Positions 44,263 to 55,635 of a DNA stretch of 64,000 nt are shown in pieces; the first letter of the stretch is position 1; the number at the start of each line of letters is the position of its first letter. The position numbers and the translations under genes are program-made. The stretch is from assembly GCA_039545355.1 (NCBI GenBank), contig BCJJ01000047.1, positions 1-64,000 on the forward strand, given 5' to 3'. The notes beneath the pieces are model-generated. The model was not told the DNA's origin and made no database searches. It was given only the letters and a program-made list of their open reading frames with translations. This stretch comes from Trichosporon coremiiforme (lineage: Eukaryota; Basidiomycota; Tremellomycetes; Trichosporonales; Trichosporonaceae).

Positions 44263-45838
44263 TTACTTCTTCACGAACATCTTCCAGTTGCCCTGGAGGT
44301 ACCGCTTCGTGCCGTACAAACTCACGGCAGCGGCAAAGTAGCAAACGCCAGCGAAGATGATGCCGTCGTGGAAGACGCTTGCGCCCGTCTTGCCCTGTTT
44401 CCGGGAATAGTCCGCGAGCCAAATAGCAATGGGAGCAGAGACGGTGGCTGGGGCCACATTGCTGAGCCACAGCATGGAGAGCGCGCTCGCCATGTCGCGA
44501 ATGCCTACGAGATCGGTCAGGAGAGCCTGCGAACTGCTCCAGAAGATCCCGCTGCTAGCGCCCTGGAGGAGTGCGGCGACAGCGAGCGTCGCAAAGTTCT
44601 TCGCCGGCAGCCAAATGGCAAGACACGAGATACAAGCTAAAAGCGTAGTGACGATTGCGCCATTGAATCGGCCGACTTTGTCGAGGACGTATCCTGTCAG
44701 CGGCCGGCCGACGATCTGGCCGACAGCCAACAAGGATTGCAGCGTCGAGCCGTCCTTCTGACTCATTCCGAGGCCCTGCGTCGCGAATGTGGGCACAGTG
44801 TAAATACCGATCGCGTAGGCGAAGGAGATGAACCCGCCCCAGAGACACATGCCGATGAAGCCTGGGTTCTTGTAGAAGGAGGGCTGGAACGGCTCGAAGC
44901 GCACCTTCAGCTGTGTCGCGCGGGTACGGTAGAACAGCAGGCCGGGGATCAGGCATGCACCACTGATGCAGCCGTTGATGACGCAGGCCCACTGCCTTCC
45001 AAGCCGCTCGAGCGTGATACGAGTAATGTTGGCGAAGAACAGAGCACCCCCGCCAGAGCCAGCAGACACGATGCCGATCGCGAATGCGCGCTTCGTGCCG
45101 AACCACTGGCACACAATCGGACTGCTCACGACCATAGTCAGCCCGAGACCGATGGCAAACAACATGCCCTGCGTCAGGTACAGTTGCCAGATCTGTTTGC
45201 TGAAGCCGGCCAGGATCTGGCCAGCAACGACACAGATCGTGCCCAGGATCAGGGAGGCGCGCCAGTGGAACGTCTTTGAAAGGTAGTTTGAGAACGGCGC
45301 AATCGCAAGCGCAAGAGACAAGGAGAGCGAGCCGATGAAAGCGAAATCAATGTCCTTCGCGCCAGAGAAACGGTTGCTCTCCAGGTCGAAGGAGAGGTAG
45401 ATGCCGAAACTCGTATTGATGCCCCAGGTCGCGAAGTTGACCTTGACATCAGCACGTATTCGCCAAGACCATCGATGCGGCGTTCAAAGCACACCACGAT
45501 ATTGGGTCATGATCACGAGACCACGGTCGCGGAGTTGAACAACTCATATCGGACTTAGGACTCACCATGAAGGCACAGATGACACAGACCCACCCATACC
45601 CTCCGTCGGGGTAGTCTGTTGCGTCCTCCGGTTCCTTGTCAATCGGCACAGAATGGAGCGAGTGTGCAGTCGCAGTATCTACGTTCTCCTCCTCGATACC
45701 AAACTTGGTCTCGATTATATGGTCGCCTGGGCTCTCCGGTCCGTTGCGCTCAAGGACGACGGCCTCAACCGTTCCGTTGTAGGGCGGATCGGAGCCCGCC
45801 GCAGAGGGCGAGGCAAACTTCTCCGTCATCGTCGTCAT
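44263..45838 (-). CDS. Monocarboxylate transporter-like MFS protein
   Basis: Two exons (45838-45566 and 45441-44263) give 483 residues. A hydrophilic N-terminus of about 75 residues precedes the family signature YPDGGYGWVCVICAFM and VNFATWGINTSFGIYLSF. Twelve membrane segments follow: FIGSLSLSLALAIAPFSNYL, LILGTICVVAGQILAGF, GMLFAIGLGLTMVVSSPIVC, AFAIGIVSAGSGGGALFFA, and a second half with LQSLLAVGQIVGRPLTGYVL, DKVGRFNGA, LLQGASSGIFWSSSQAL and VCYFAAAVSLYG. The GxxxDKxGR-like loop is the MFS motif A equivalent of the second half. Yeast Mch proteins of this family do not all move monocarboxylates; Mch5 takes up riboflavin, so the substrate is open. The splice acceptor is tcaag rather than cag. 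Confidence 0.88.
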
Positions 45839-46865
45839 CGTCGGCGTTTCCGCACAGGCATGGGATCGCGGTGGTGGAGAGAGTAATGCAGAGATGCGGT
45901 GGGGTCGCGAAAGTCAAATGTGGAAATGTGGGTGGAGAGGGGGAGGGGTGAGGGTGGTGTCGGTCTATTCCGAAATTGTCATGAGTCAGATGCCACCTCT
46001 GCTCAATCTGCTCGGCCGTAAGATTCGCTGTGGTGGAATTGTTGATGTTGAATACCGAAACCACACACTCTCTTACGCTGTCAACTGCTCGGCATTCAAA
46101 TCTTTGGTCTCGAGGAGATGGAGCGCGTGACTCTGTGCACTGCGGATGAACCAGAAAATGCAGAAACGAACGCCGACGGCAGCTCTCCCGCCCCGCTGCG
46201 CCGCCGCCGAATCCGCGCCAAGAATGCGTGCCTCTGCCGCGCCCCGTGGGTGCCCACCTGCCCGTTTCTTGGTCAGTCGCTATTTTCAACACCATACAAA
46301 TAAGTGCCCCACATCCGCTACTCTTCTGGTTCCTGTGGCAAGAGAAGGACTGTCGACGTCGCTGCGCGCTCCGCATGCCACGCCCTATTCCATGCATGCG
46401 CTCGACGAGCTCGACACAGTGTCATCAGCACAATAGTAGGAGCTCGTGCGAGCGGCGAAATCTTCGGCGATCGCCGGCTGCCGGTCCGGCACCCTATACT
46501 GGCGCGTGCCGAGGGAGCCGACGATCATCAGTCAAACCTAGACTCTGCCTCCGCTCTTTCTGGCTTTCGATGGCTGCACGCCGTTGCTTCTGGGCTGCGA
46601 TTCTGGACATTTTGACCTCGTACATATCATACAACGACATTCATCTATGGTCGTCGTTTTCATCGTCTAAGGGTCAAGTCTACGGCTGTGTATGTCTATC
46701 CTACTCATTTATTACAATCTACTGAAAACGTCGAGCCAGCAAGCCAGGTTACAGGACGCTAGAGCTTACAACAGCAAGAAGCAAGGCTTTAGGCTGACAA
46801 CAGGCAGCGATTACAGCTACAGGGTACAACACTGGACGCCGCACGCAAGATCACAGGAATCGTGT
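45839..46865. other. Intergenic region
   Basis: About 1 kb between the transporter start and the stop of the F-box-like gene, with no supported gene. It is the promoter of the transporter (with AT-rich segments around 46600-46720) and the downstream flank of the F-box-like gene. Confidence 0.4.
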
Positions 46866-47696
46866 CTAGAGGGAGCGGCAGTTCTCGAGAAACGCCCACT
46901 CCTCATGCGAGAGTTGGGTCACCTCTCCTTCGCAGTCGAGCAGCAGCTCGACGTCAGGGTGAACGACGACGAACGTGTTGTCTGCGGGGATACTGGGCCG
47001 CTTGACAAAGTACGTGAACCCCTTGGGTGCCTCTATGTCAAGGACGAGCTTCCTGACCCGCGGTCCCGTCAACTCCAACGCCGTATGGAGTACGAGGGTG
47101 TCACACTCAACATGCACCGACTTGCATTGGCCATGCACATGTACCGTATCGAGGGTCAAGCGGGCCAGGGCCGCTTCAACAGCAGGCAGTGCCCATTCGC
47201 AGGTCACATCAAGGCGACGAATAACGGGCCGTTCGCGGGAACAGATTGACGTCGGCGTAGAGGGAGGTGTAGCCGACGGCGAGCTGAACGGCGAGAGGAA
47301 GGGGATCTGGCGTCCACTGGGTGTGAGGAGACCTGTGTCGTTCGCAATGACTCGCTCGGCATACAGCCGGTCGACGTGGGATTTGAACGCACGCGAAGTG
47401 GCGCGGAACGCCAGGCGCGTGTTGTGGCTGCTGAAGAGTAGGATGTCGTCGACTATGTGTGGGAAGCATGAGTGATCGAGCACCGGGGTTGCGCTGCCAT
47501 CCGTGCTTGCGGAACTCGTGCTGGACAGGCTGGGGGTGCTCGAGCCCGTGTCTGCGTCCTCTGAGTTCGTGGTGAACAATGGCGGCTCGCTCGGCTCCGC
47601 GATAGAGGCACGCTCCCTGGCGTGCCCAGCACGCTCCCGCTTCCAGGGTGAGGGAGCCCGAGTCGACGAAGGCACGGGGGTTCGCGTGTCACCCAT
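46866..47696 (-). CDS. F-box-like protein, copy A
   Basis: Single exon, 276 residues, ATG at 47696. A disordered Ser/Pro/Thr-rich N-terminus of about 70 residues precedes VLDHSCFPHIVDDILLFSSH, then LAFRATSRAFKSHVDRLYAE, which has the L/P-x-I-x-D-x-I-L and L-x-x-R-x-x-S-R-x-x-x-x-x-x-D pattern of an F-box. A second part follows: GRQIPFLSPFSSP, VIRRLDVTC, TVHVHGQCKSVHVE, DTLVLHTALEL, RVRKLVLDIEAP and LSHEEWAFLENC. These elements recur in the same order in the protein at 49421-50074. This looks like a lineage-specific family. An F-box role in SCF ubiquitin ligases is inference from the N-terminal pattern only; substrate and localisation are unknown. Confidence 0.72.
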   Translation of the reverse strand: MGDTRTPVPSSTRAPSPWKRERAGHARERASIAEPSEPPLFTTNSEDADTGSSTPSLSSTSSASTDGSATPVLDHSCFPHIVDDILLFSSHNTRLAFRATSRAFKSHVDRLYAERVIANDTGLLTPSGRQIPFLSPFSSPSATPPSTPTSICSRERPVIRRLDVTCEWALPAVEAALARLTLDTVHVHGQCKSVHVECDTLVLHTALELTGPRVRKLVLDIEAPKGFTYFVKRPSIPADNTFVVVHPDVELLLDCEGEVTQLSHEEWAFLENCRSL

Positions 47697-49420
47697 GTTG
47701 ACTGCGTTACTGCGTGTTCTTCAGGTGAGGCCTCGCCGTTCTTGTGGCCGAGGGCACTTGCGCTGGTGCCTCACTCGCGATCGCGATCGAGTTTGCCGCG
47801 GTAATCTAAATAAAAATCGGGATGTTCGGCCGCTGTGGACGAACCTTTATACCCCGAGTAAGGCTTGCCCGTTCGGTGCCGTACGGCCAGCGTATAAAGC
47901 AGTACATTCCAGCATACCCTTGTCGGCACAGGGACATGGCGACATCACGCTGGTTGGCACACTGGACCACAGGATTAATCAGACGATCAGGCAGCACTGT
48001 ATAAGCCAGCCTGTCCGACCGTTCGGGAGCTGTGACCGGGGGCGAGAAGCAGGCATGAGAGTGGGGGGCTCGCCGTTGTCTGTCCGGCCGGGTCGCCGGC
48101 CGGCGAGCCGTTGGAATGCTTTGGAGTAGCAGAAATGAGAGCGCTGAGTGATGGAGCGATGCCGGGGCGCAACATCTGTGAGGCATGAGAGTGCTTGATA
48201 ATCGCCATCGGCCCGTGCGTCCGGCGACGTCATGATCGACGCCTCTGTGTCTGGACTCGAGGCACGTCGTTCGACACGCCGCTCAGAACGGGCGCACGGC
48301 GCGCACTAAATACTCACAACGAGTTAGTGGACGACAGTGGAGGCCGTCGGTCGTTGCTCTCGGTCCGGCATGCTTACGGTCGGCTCAGCTGGTGGCCGAT
48401 GCACAGGTGTTGACGAGGTTTTAGAAGCTGTGTATCGCATACACCCGGCGACGGCGTGCATTGGTTTGCATCAAAGACAACTGAAACATCCCATTTTGGT
48501 TACGGAACGCAAATCCGCGCCACTGACTGCATCCGGCGACTGAACTTTGGCTCAACGCTGGCCATCGGGCACCGGACCGAGCAGCGAAGGGGGTTTGCCG
48601 GCGCAAGCGACTACCAGATCAGATCGGTTCGGTCGCGCGGTCTCGGCCCATTGGCGTAGAACAGCGACGCAGTTACCGCTTCTCTGGGCAGACAAACAAA
48701 GAGCGATGCAGAAAAGGACAAAAAAAGAAACGGGGCTCGGCGTGTCTCACTTCTTTGTTGGGGCAGAATGGTGAGTTGCTGACTACCAGATGACGAGCGC
48801 GTCGTATAAAGGGCGGAGCAGCCTATCACCGTGCATCGTCTTCCCCCGCATGTCGCGGAGCACAACGGAGATTCTCTCTGCGGCACAGGGCCAGGTCCTG
48901 GCTTACTACTGTCCAGGTCCTGGCTTCAGAAGCTGGCGGAATGTGACATGAATGGTGACGACAATGGCCAGTAGCAGATTGAAAAGTGCCGACATTTCCG
49001 TGGTCAGCCCGTCGCCAGGCCGTTGATAACCTGAACCAGATCTGGAGGTGGACACAGACGGATGTCCATACGGATATGGCGTCGTGTCGGCGCACCGATA
49101 AGACCCGATGGCTGTCGGGCCATGTTCTTTATGTTCTCTCGACGGCACAGGCTCTCGGGCGGCGATCGCCTCAAGCGTAAAGAGTTTTAGTGTGGCGGAG
49201 GCTGCGTCCCACAACACAACACTGAGGAGAAGCCTGCATTTATGTGCTCTTTTGAACTGTGGTATTGGTTGTCGGACGTCACAAGTGTGCGACGCGCGGC
49301 TGACTGACGTGGGCCATGGGACTGGATCATTTCCGATTGTAACATTACTTGTTATCTAGACATGATCTCGTGCTCTCGTGACCTCTGCAACAAGCAACGG
49401 AGGTCACGATTCTTGGCATC
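47697..49420. other. 1.7-kb intergenic region between the two F-box-like copies
   Basis: No supported gene. The upstream side of copy A carries a TATA-like ctaaataaaaat (about 47806-47818). A tataaaggg sequence occurs near 48807, and an A-rich run (aaaaaaagaaa) near 48720. Short frames on both strands are composition artefacts as far as I can tell. Confidence 0.4.
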
Positions 49421-50074
49421 TCACGTTTGGCACCTCTCGTTCGACCAGTTGGCGAGTTGGAGTATCGAAGACTGCGGCCCGGTTTCCCTCTCCCATTCCT
49501 CGATCGTGATGATTCGTATCTTTCTTCTCTGTAGTCCATCGAGAAACACTACCTTCAAATCACTTGGCACAACGAGAGTTAGGCACTTGCCCATTGCTGT
49601 CGTCACGAAGTGAGCGTAATCTGTCGCTGGAACGTTCAGGACCAGAGTGCGCACGCGACTTGCAGGTGGAAGCTGGTGTAGCGAATGCAGCACCAGTGTA
49701 CGGCAGTGAAAGCTTCCGCGTTGGATGTGCCCGTAGACACGCACTGTGAGTAGCCGCGTGCTCTGAAGAGCGAGCTTCACGTCTGGCGAGGGATCGGCGT
49801 GGACGTCAAGCAACCTCACCGTCGGCCGCTGGGTGCTGTAGGGCGAGAAGGATGGCATTCGTCTGCCATTGACAGTCCGCACATCATCAGTGAGTACCAG
49901 ATGTCGTGCGAGCAGGTTGTCGATCCGGTCTCGCAATGACCGAGAAGTCTGTCGGTACGCCAACAACGTGTTGAAGTCGCTTGCGTCCAAGATGGCCTCG
50001 AAGAGGTGGGGAAAGTAGTTGTGATGTAAAAGTGAGTGTGGGTTACACATCGTGGATTGACCTCGCCTCCTCAT
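49421..50074 (-). CDS. F-box-like protein, copy B
   Basis: Single exon, 217 residues from ATG at 50074; a second in-frame ATG (MCNPHSLLHH) at 50050 is also possible. It lacks the long disordered N-terminus of copy A and starts nearly at the F-box-like part: HHNYFPHLFEAILDASDFNT then LLAYRQTSRSLRDRIDNLLA. Shared elements follow in the same order: GRRMPSFSPYST, VRLLDVHAD, LLTVRVYGHIQRG, RTLVLHSLHQL, RVRTLVLNVPAT and IITIEEWERETG. Identity to copy A is low by eye (roughly a quarter to a third), so the duplication is old or fast-evolving. Both copies lie on the minus strand. Function unknown. Confidence 0.7.
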   Translation of the reverse strand: MRRRGQSTMCNPHSLLHHNYFPHLFEAILDASDFNTLLAYRQTSRSLRDRIDNLLARHLVLTDDVRTVNGRRMPSFSPYSTQRPTVRLLDVHADPSPDVKLALQSTRLLTVRVYGHIQRGSFHCRTLVLHSLHQLPPASRVRTLVLNVPATDYAHFVTTAMGKCLTLVVPSDLKVVFLDGLQRRKIRIITIEEWERETGPQSSILQLANWSNERCQT

Positions 50075-53000
50075 CGCTCAGCCAGCCTTATAGAGCCCCA
50101 TCACAGTGGCCACCGAACTCAACATGTCATTGGAGTCAGTCGTGGAGACGGACGAGGCAGTCACCTTGGCCGGTCGGCTTTGTCATCGATGACTCACCTG
50201 ATAAGATATGATGACGGGCGCAGCCTACGTAAGCATTCTCTGCACTCTCATGGTGGCCAACTGTCGCTGACGCCCGTTGACTAACCGCGAGGAATCGCAT
50301 ACCTCGCCGTTATGTCCGTCAAGCCGATGACGAAGAGCGTCCGCGGTTTTCATCCGTGATCGCCACGCCCTCCTAGTGATTCTCACCGGTCCAATAACGA
50401 GGGGCGCAGATAGGACACCTCCGGTGCCGACGACGATCACCGGCCCAACAGCCGATGAGTGCCGCTCGGCTCGTCGAGGATCCGTGGTCCGAGCGATGAG
50501 ATTCCTGATGCAGACTGGAGGAATGGAGATCGCCGCCCTGACGCGGCGGTCTCCGACTATCTGGTGGGAGCAGTGTCTGTGATGTGTTTGCCGTGAGCTC
50601 TGGCTGAACGAGGACGCTGCTAAGGACGGATACGCTGTAGAGGGAAACGGACCGACTCGGCGGTAGTCAGAACAGCCCCGGTCCCGAAACGGAGCAGCAT
50701 CGGAAAGTTCGCCGTGCTGGGCGTCAGTCGACGTTGTCAACAACCACAAACCCACTCACTGCCTCATCAGCCATTGCTCCAACCTTCATTGAGAAGAGGT
50801 TGGGACCATTCATGCTTCATGGGTACTCCATGCCTGCTTATCAGTTCTTTGCCACCAGCAGACAAGAGCTTCAGAGCGACACCCGCTGCCTTGCGGGAGG
50901 AGCGGGTGGCCCCACCGAGCCGGGCGGTGCAACCCTTCTGCTGGAGCCGATAGGAGAGCGCGATGGCGACTCATTCGTACGACGTACGGAGCAACGTCGC
51001 AAAGTGAGTTGTCGGGTCTGCGCCGTTTCGGCCTGGTTCCTCATGTCTGATGAGTCTGGGCCACAGGGGAGAGGGACTGCCCGCTGGCCGCAGACCGTTC
51101 ACCATGTGTGCCCGCAAGTCGGACAGATACGGTTCGAAACGTGCTTGGTCCCCTTATCCGCGGGCTTTCTATTCCGGAGCGCGTGGGACCAAATCTGTCC
51201 CTCTCCGAATGTCCTGCTCTTGTCACCCGCGCAGAGCTAGGAGGGGTTCGCGGTACACCGCCGAAAGCTACGCTGAGGAGGGATCGCTGGCGCGACTTGA
51301 GGCGGTGTCCGGTCCGGAGTCCGAGCACTAGCGACGTGCTACGGTGTAGTGCACCCCAAGCATAACAAGGTCATCCACGTTAGGCCCGACAGGCATCTCA
51401 CTCTTACCATGCATCTTCTGCTGACCCAGAATAGCCTACCGCCGCTGTCTTGCGGAGCATAATACGTTCCCAAGCAGCGGTCCGTTGTGAGGATGTTCAA
51501 ATCGGGAACGGTGAGGAATGCACCAGCCCTCCTGTTGTGTTACTTACACCTTGCCCTCTGTTTGATCGGGGCGTATCGAGCGCGGAGCGACTCGGTTCCA
51601 TGCGTAGTGAGCTGCGGATGGCTGAGGCGCTCCACTAAATCCTTTCGTTTCGATCGTTTCACAGGCCGCACAGGCTCACCGGTTTAGAGTTCGCCGTCAG
51701 CCTGAGCGACTGAACTGCACGCGAGTCCGGACGAGCGGGCACCAGCCCTTCGTAGCTCTGTCACGGACCTGGTCGTGCGGCGGCCAATGGCTTGCTCGAT
51801 CCTAATGGATGATGTGATACGGCTTGGCTAGCCCTTGCTGCCCTCGTAGTGTCATGGCCACCTCGCTGTCCCCGTGGGCCCCAATCGAGGACGAATCGGA
51901 CGAAGTCTGCAAGCAAGCACATGCGAGACGCCAAACGTGAGACGCTCCCGTTCTCGGACCAACGTTTGGTACGTACCCCGCGCAAATCCTCCCGCATGGC
52001 CGGGGTACTCGGGGCTCTGCCCGGCTGGCGTTCGCTCAAGCCTTTTCCGCACTTTTGGGATCTAGGATAGCAACCACCCACTCTATTCTGGTCTGCCTCG
52101 ACGCAGCTAGTTACCGGATGCCGGAAGCCTTCGAGGGCTTCGAGGGCCTGAGGGCCGGGGCTTAAGGCCCCATCTGCAAACGTACTCGGGTCATCGTACG
52201 CATCGCAAGCCGTTACGCAGCGCATATCGCGAAATCCCCTCAGCCCTCAAACTGGCCTGGACAGACAAAGGGACTGATCCGTCATGCCGGCATTGATCTT
52301 GCTCACGGCCCGTGCCTCGACCTCAGGCAGCCCCTTGCATGCTTGTCTACTGTTGCCCCTTCGTACTTGGTGGCCTGGTGCGCAATCCAAAGTCGGTCCG
52401 AACAACGGCCAACCCTTCAGCGACCTCCTTGGCAGATTTGGACAGCCGTAGCCAGCAATAGCAGCAGTGATCGCGCTAAAGTAGCGTTTATAGCGTTCTT
52501 GGCATGCTGCTGTGCAGATGTAAGACTGCGCTATCGCTCACCAGGTGGGCCACCTGTCAGCTGGGACGTTGTCGCATTGGTTGACCCCCAACAGCGCATC
52601 CCCTCAAGGCCCTCGAGGCACCCTGCAGTTGACATGCCACCGCGCCAGTACCGAGCAGCAACCGTATAGCGTATCCGAGCATAAACCGAAAGTGTAGAGC
52701 GCCTCATGCCAACAACCAGCGAACAACAAGCGAAAGGTCTGCGGCTTGCAGACCGAGAGCGTGTTCGTAGATCCCCCCAGTCACACTGCGCACGCTGCGA
52801 AGCATTTATAGCATCGTCATGCATGGCCGGGCGTGGGTGCGTTCCCCCTGTTACGCACCGCGCTCCAGAGTAGCGGTCTCACCGGCGCTCAGGCCCCCAC
52901 GAACGCTCAACGCTCAGCCTGCAGTCCGCTGCAACTGGTAGATCGTCTCTCGACCCTTCACATTCTCTCTATCTACGGTCAACAACGTCCACACCCACAC

Positions 53001-53141
53001 ACACGCGGACACACGCGTCGCATCCGTCGCATCACCGTGTCTGACAACCTCGGCACCCACACCGACCACGGCGCTCGGACCTTCCCTCGCCCTTCTCCGG
53101 CTCGCCTTCCCCCGTCCGTCCCAACTGGCAGAGAAGCCAGG
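50075..53141. other. 3-kb gene-poor region
   Basis: No gene can be supported. One stretch, about 50720-51003, is open in a frame without an ATG at its head (GPFMLHGYSMPAYQFFATSR) and ends at a gtgagt donor-like site. It could be an exon of a spliced gene, but no partner exon was found. Imperfect direct repeats occur near 52124-52155 (cttcgagggcttcgagggc). The last ~250 bases (52,890-53,141) are C-rich and contain a cacacccacacacacgcgg tract, apparently the leader of the next gene. Confidence 0.4.
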
Positions 53142-53659
53142 ATGTTCATCCCGACCAAGGAGTCGTCGGCCAGTATGTCAGACGACGTGGTGGGCGCTGA
53201 CGCGCAAGTGTTCCAGGTGTTCGACGTCGACTCGTCCCTCGAGCTGGGCGGGGGTCTGAACGAGGCTTCGTGCATCGGTGTGTTCTGTGCTGCGACTGTT
53301 GTCGCTGTGCTGCTCATCTGGCTTGTGTGAGTCATCATACCGTCTTCCCTCATCACCGTCATGGGTTCGTGGGAGGGGGCTGAGGGGGAGATCTGGAGCT
53401 CATGGAGAGGCTTGGAGGAAGGTGGGGGTGGGTGGAGGGAAAAGAGGAACCGAGGAATGCCTGGGCCACCACCCAGACCCAGGCCCACTGAATTGTGCCT
53501 TGCGGAAGACGATGCACCGCGGAACCGGAACTTGCTGAGCTGACGTCCAGATGCACTATGAACGAAGACTCGCCTCCGTCCCGCTCCTCAAGCGCTGTCT
53601 TGCTCTCGCCCCAGCCCCAGCCGCACGAGAAGATGCGCACCAGAAATCAGTTCGATTAG
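53142..53659 (+). CDS. Short single-pass membrane protein, unknown
   Basis: Two exons (53142-53326 and 53551-53659) give 97 residues with exact frame. Residues 1-45 are hydrophilic and acidic (SSASMSDDVVGADAQVFQVF). A single hydrophobic helix follows (ASCIGVFCAATVVAVLLIWL). The tail is Ser/Pro-rich and ends PQPQPHEKMRTRNQFD. There is no signal peptide, so it could be tail-exposed on the cytosolic side. The intron is 224 nt, longer than usual. I recognise no family. Support rests on the open frame across a canonical intron and the membrane helix. Confidence 0.6.
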
Positions 53660-54062
53660 AGAGTCGAGTCTCCTGTTCGAATCTCGACGCCTGACGATCA
53701 CGGAAGGCGGGTCATGGCGCTGTTGCAGAAAGAGGCAAGTCGGCTGTCACCCGCCCCAGCTGCGCGTGATGACGGCCTTCCCGTCGCAATAACTCTTCGA
53801 TCTCTTATCTTTGGACTTGATGGGTTCCCCCGACCATCCTTGCATTGTATCGTACTTTGTAGAAGCCTGAGTCAGGGCTTGAGACTGCCTAGACATACCT
53901 GGACTTCCTGGATCTCCTTCTCCCGCCTACTTCATCTTTTGTATAACGTGGATATATACACACAGAGTGATACGATGTACAACTACTACAGACTGTGAGC
54001 AGTGACCGGCTCACAGTGTTACGCGATCAGTTCGGGACCAGTCGAAGATAGGAGTCTCTCGC
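53660..54062. other. Intergenic region between convergent genes
   Basis: About 400 bp without a gene. It contains an AT-rich stretch (tataacgtggatatatacacac, near 53940) that may be a terminator or polyadenylation region. Confidence 0.4.
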
Positions 54063-55635
54063 TCAGAGATGCCACTCGCTCTCTTTCACGATTAGCGCTT
54101 CCTCGAGAATGAAGCGGCCTGAAGAAAGCTGTCAGCAATCCTTCCGCAGCTTTGAAATCTGCCAAAGTGGTTCAGCTCAGGACACAGGTCATGCCCACGT
54201 TGCTCTCGTCTCAGTTGAGGCCTTGAGTCCAGGTTTCGTCACCTGCTCAGCGTTCTCCCACCCAGATCCAGCCGAGCAGCCCATCGAAGTCTCTGACAGC
54301 CCAGAGGCAGCGGAGCTGGGTATGGCTTAGAGCTGTCAGGCGTCGTGGCTTCGCCGGCGCCGTTTGGCCCTAGGCCCTAATCTCGGCGTCGCGGCGTCGA
54401 TCCGTGCGTTCCGCCCTCTCCAATCGTGTCCATCCCCAGAGCACAGGGATCGACTCACCCTCCTTGTACCGCTGGTCGCCATTCGGGGCCTTGATGTACA
54501 TCCAGCCCAGGTCTCCGCCGCAAGCCGCACACTGCAGGTCGGCTACTGTGTGCTTGCCCGTCCTGTTTGTCAGCTTTCTGGTCAACAGCACGAAGCATGT
54601 GGTGGGGTCTCCGGGAGATATGAAGAGCATCGTTGAGCGCAATGCTCAATGCCAAAAGAGTACTCACATCAACTTCCGGTCCTCCCGCTTTCCAAGCACC
54701 GTGTTGATAGTCGAGTTCATCAGGCTGATTTGTCAGTCACCATCATGACAACCCCAGGGCCCAGTCGCGGCGCATCCAGAGCGTGTGTGCGTGGCGTTGA
54801 TCCCCTGTGCACGCTCCCCTTAAAACGTGTTTCGATCGATCTGCCTGCGTTTTGGGGACAGGCGACTTTCACACAAAGGCGCAAAGGCGCTGCGGCGCTG
54901 CGGCGTCGGGGCGCGGGCCTTGCTTCTCCTCTCGCTACTTCTCCAGTGAGCGCCCAGCCTAGGACACAAGAGCCACCTCTGTGCGTTCCTCGCGGAGCTC
55001 GCACTCGCCTGACAGGTGACTTGTGACTCGGCAGGTGAGGCGGCTCTGGGGAGAAGAGATCAGACACAAGACCATGGCCAGGATCCAGACCCTGCGCAGT
55101 CCTATGCCCAGACACGAGGCTGTTCCTCGCCCTCAACGCCGCGTGGTATGCGCGATTTTGGGTAACCTGGTTCCCATTGTCTCGGACCAGACGACTATAG
55201 CGCAAGAGCGGTCCGCACAGCCGCAGCCAGCCTGGCAGTAGTCTCGTCTCTTGTTGGCCAGTATGCTGTCGGTTGCTCGTGCGGCGCGCGTCTTCCTGGG
55301 CCCTCCAGCCGCTGCCGAGATAGTACTCACTACGCACGGCCCGAGTGGCCAATGAAGGCTTTGCTGACGAGTTCGTCCTGTAGGGCCTGTATCGTCAGTA
55401 CGTTGTGACGTTAATCGGCTCGGCACCTGGCGTCTGTCCATGTTGAGAGAGTGTGGGGAAGAAAGGGTCGGGAAGGGTCCAGTCTCGTGTGAATGTGTGG
55501 AGGAACGAAACGCACAATAGGCTGTGAGCACTTGCCGCACGAGAAGACGGGCTTCCCTGGCGGCAAGTGGTGGAGGTTGAGGCGCGAGACGAGCTCGGTC
55601 GGTGTCGAGGACGGAGGCGTGGACGGCGACGACAT
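54063..55635 (-). CDS. Yippee-like zinc-binding protein
   Basis: Five small exons (55635-55516, 55386-55331, 54724-54668, 54562-54459, 54118-54063) total 393 nt and give 130 residues in a perfect frame. The N-terminus is SSPSTPPSSTPTELVSRLNL. The domain reads FSCGKCSQPI, ALQDELVSKAFIGHSGRAY, LMNSTINTVLGKREDRKLM, TGKHTVADLQCAACGGDLGW and MYIKAPNGDQRYKEGRFILE. The two CxxC pairs that bind the structural zinc are present (CGKC and CAAC), as is the HTVADLxC strand and YKEG. Yippee (YPEL/Moh1) proteins are small, conserved and mostly nuclear or spindle-pole associated, with no settled biochemical role. Introns are 129, 606, 105 and 340 nt, very long for this window, which hides the gene from ORF-based searches. 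Confidence 0.87.

Noticed and set aside
46140..46440. Possible small gene on the + strand upstream of the F-box-like copy A
   Set aside because: Several overlapping short frames with no conserved pattern, no splice pairs that join them, and promoter-like surroundings.
53640..53710. tRNA-like B box (gttcgaatctcg)
   Set aside because: No matching A box or acceptor stem upstream at the right distance, and the sequence overlaps the end of a spliced coding exon.
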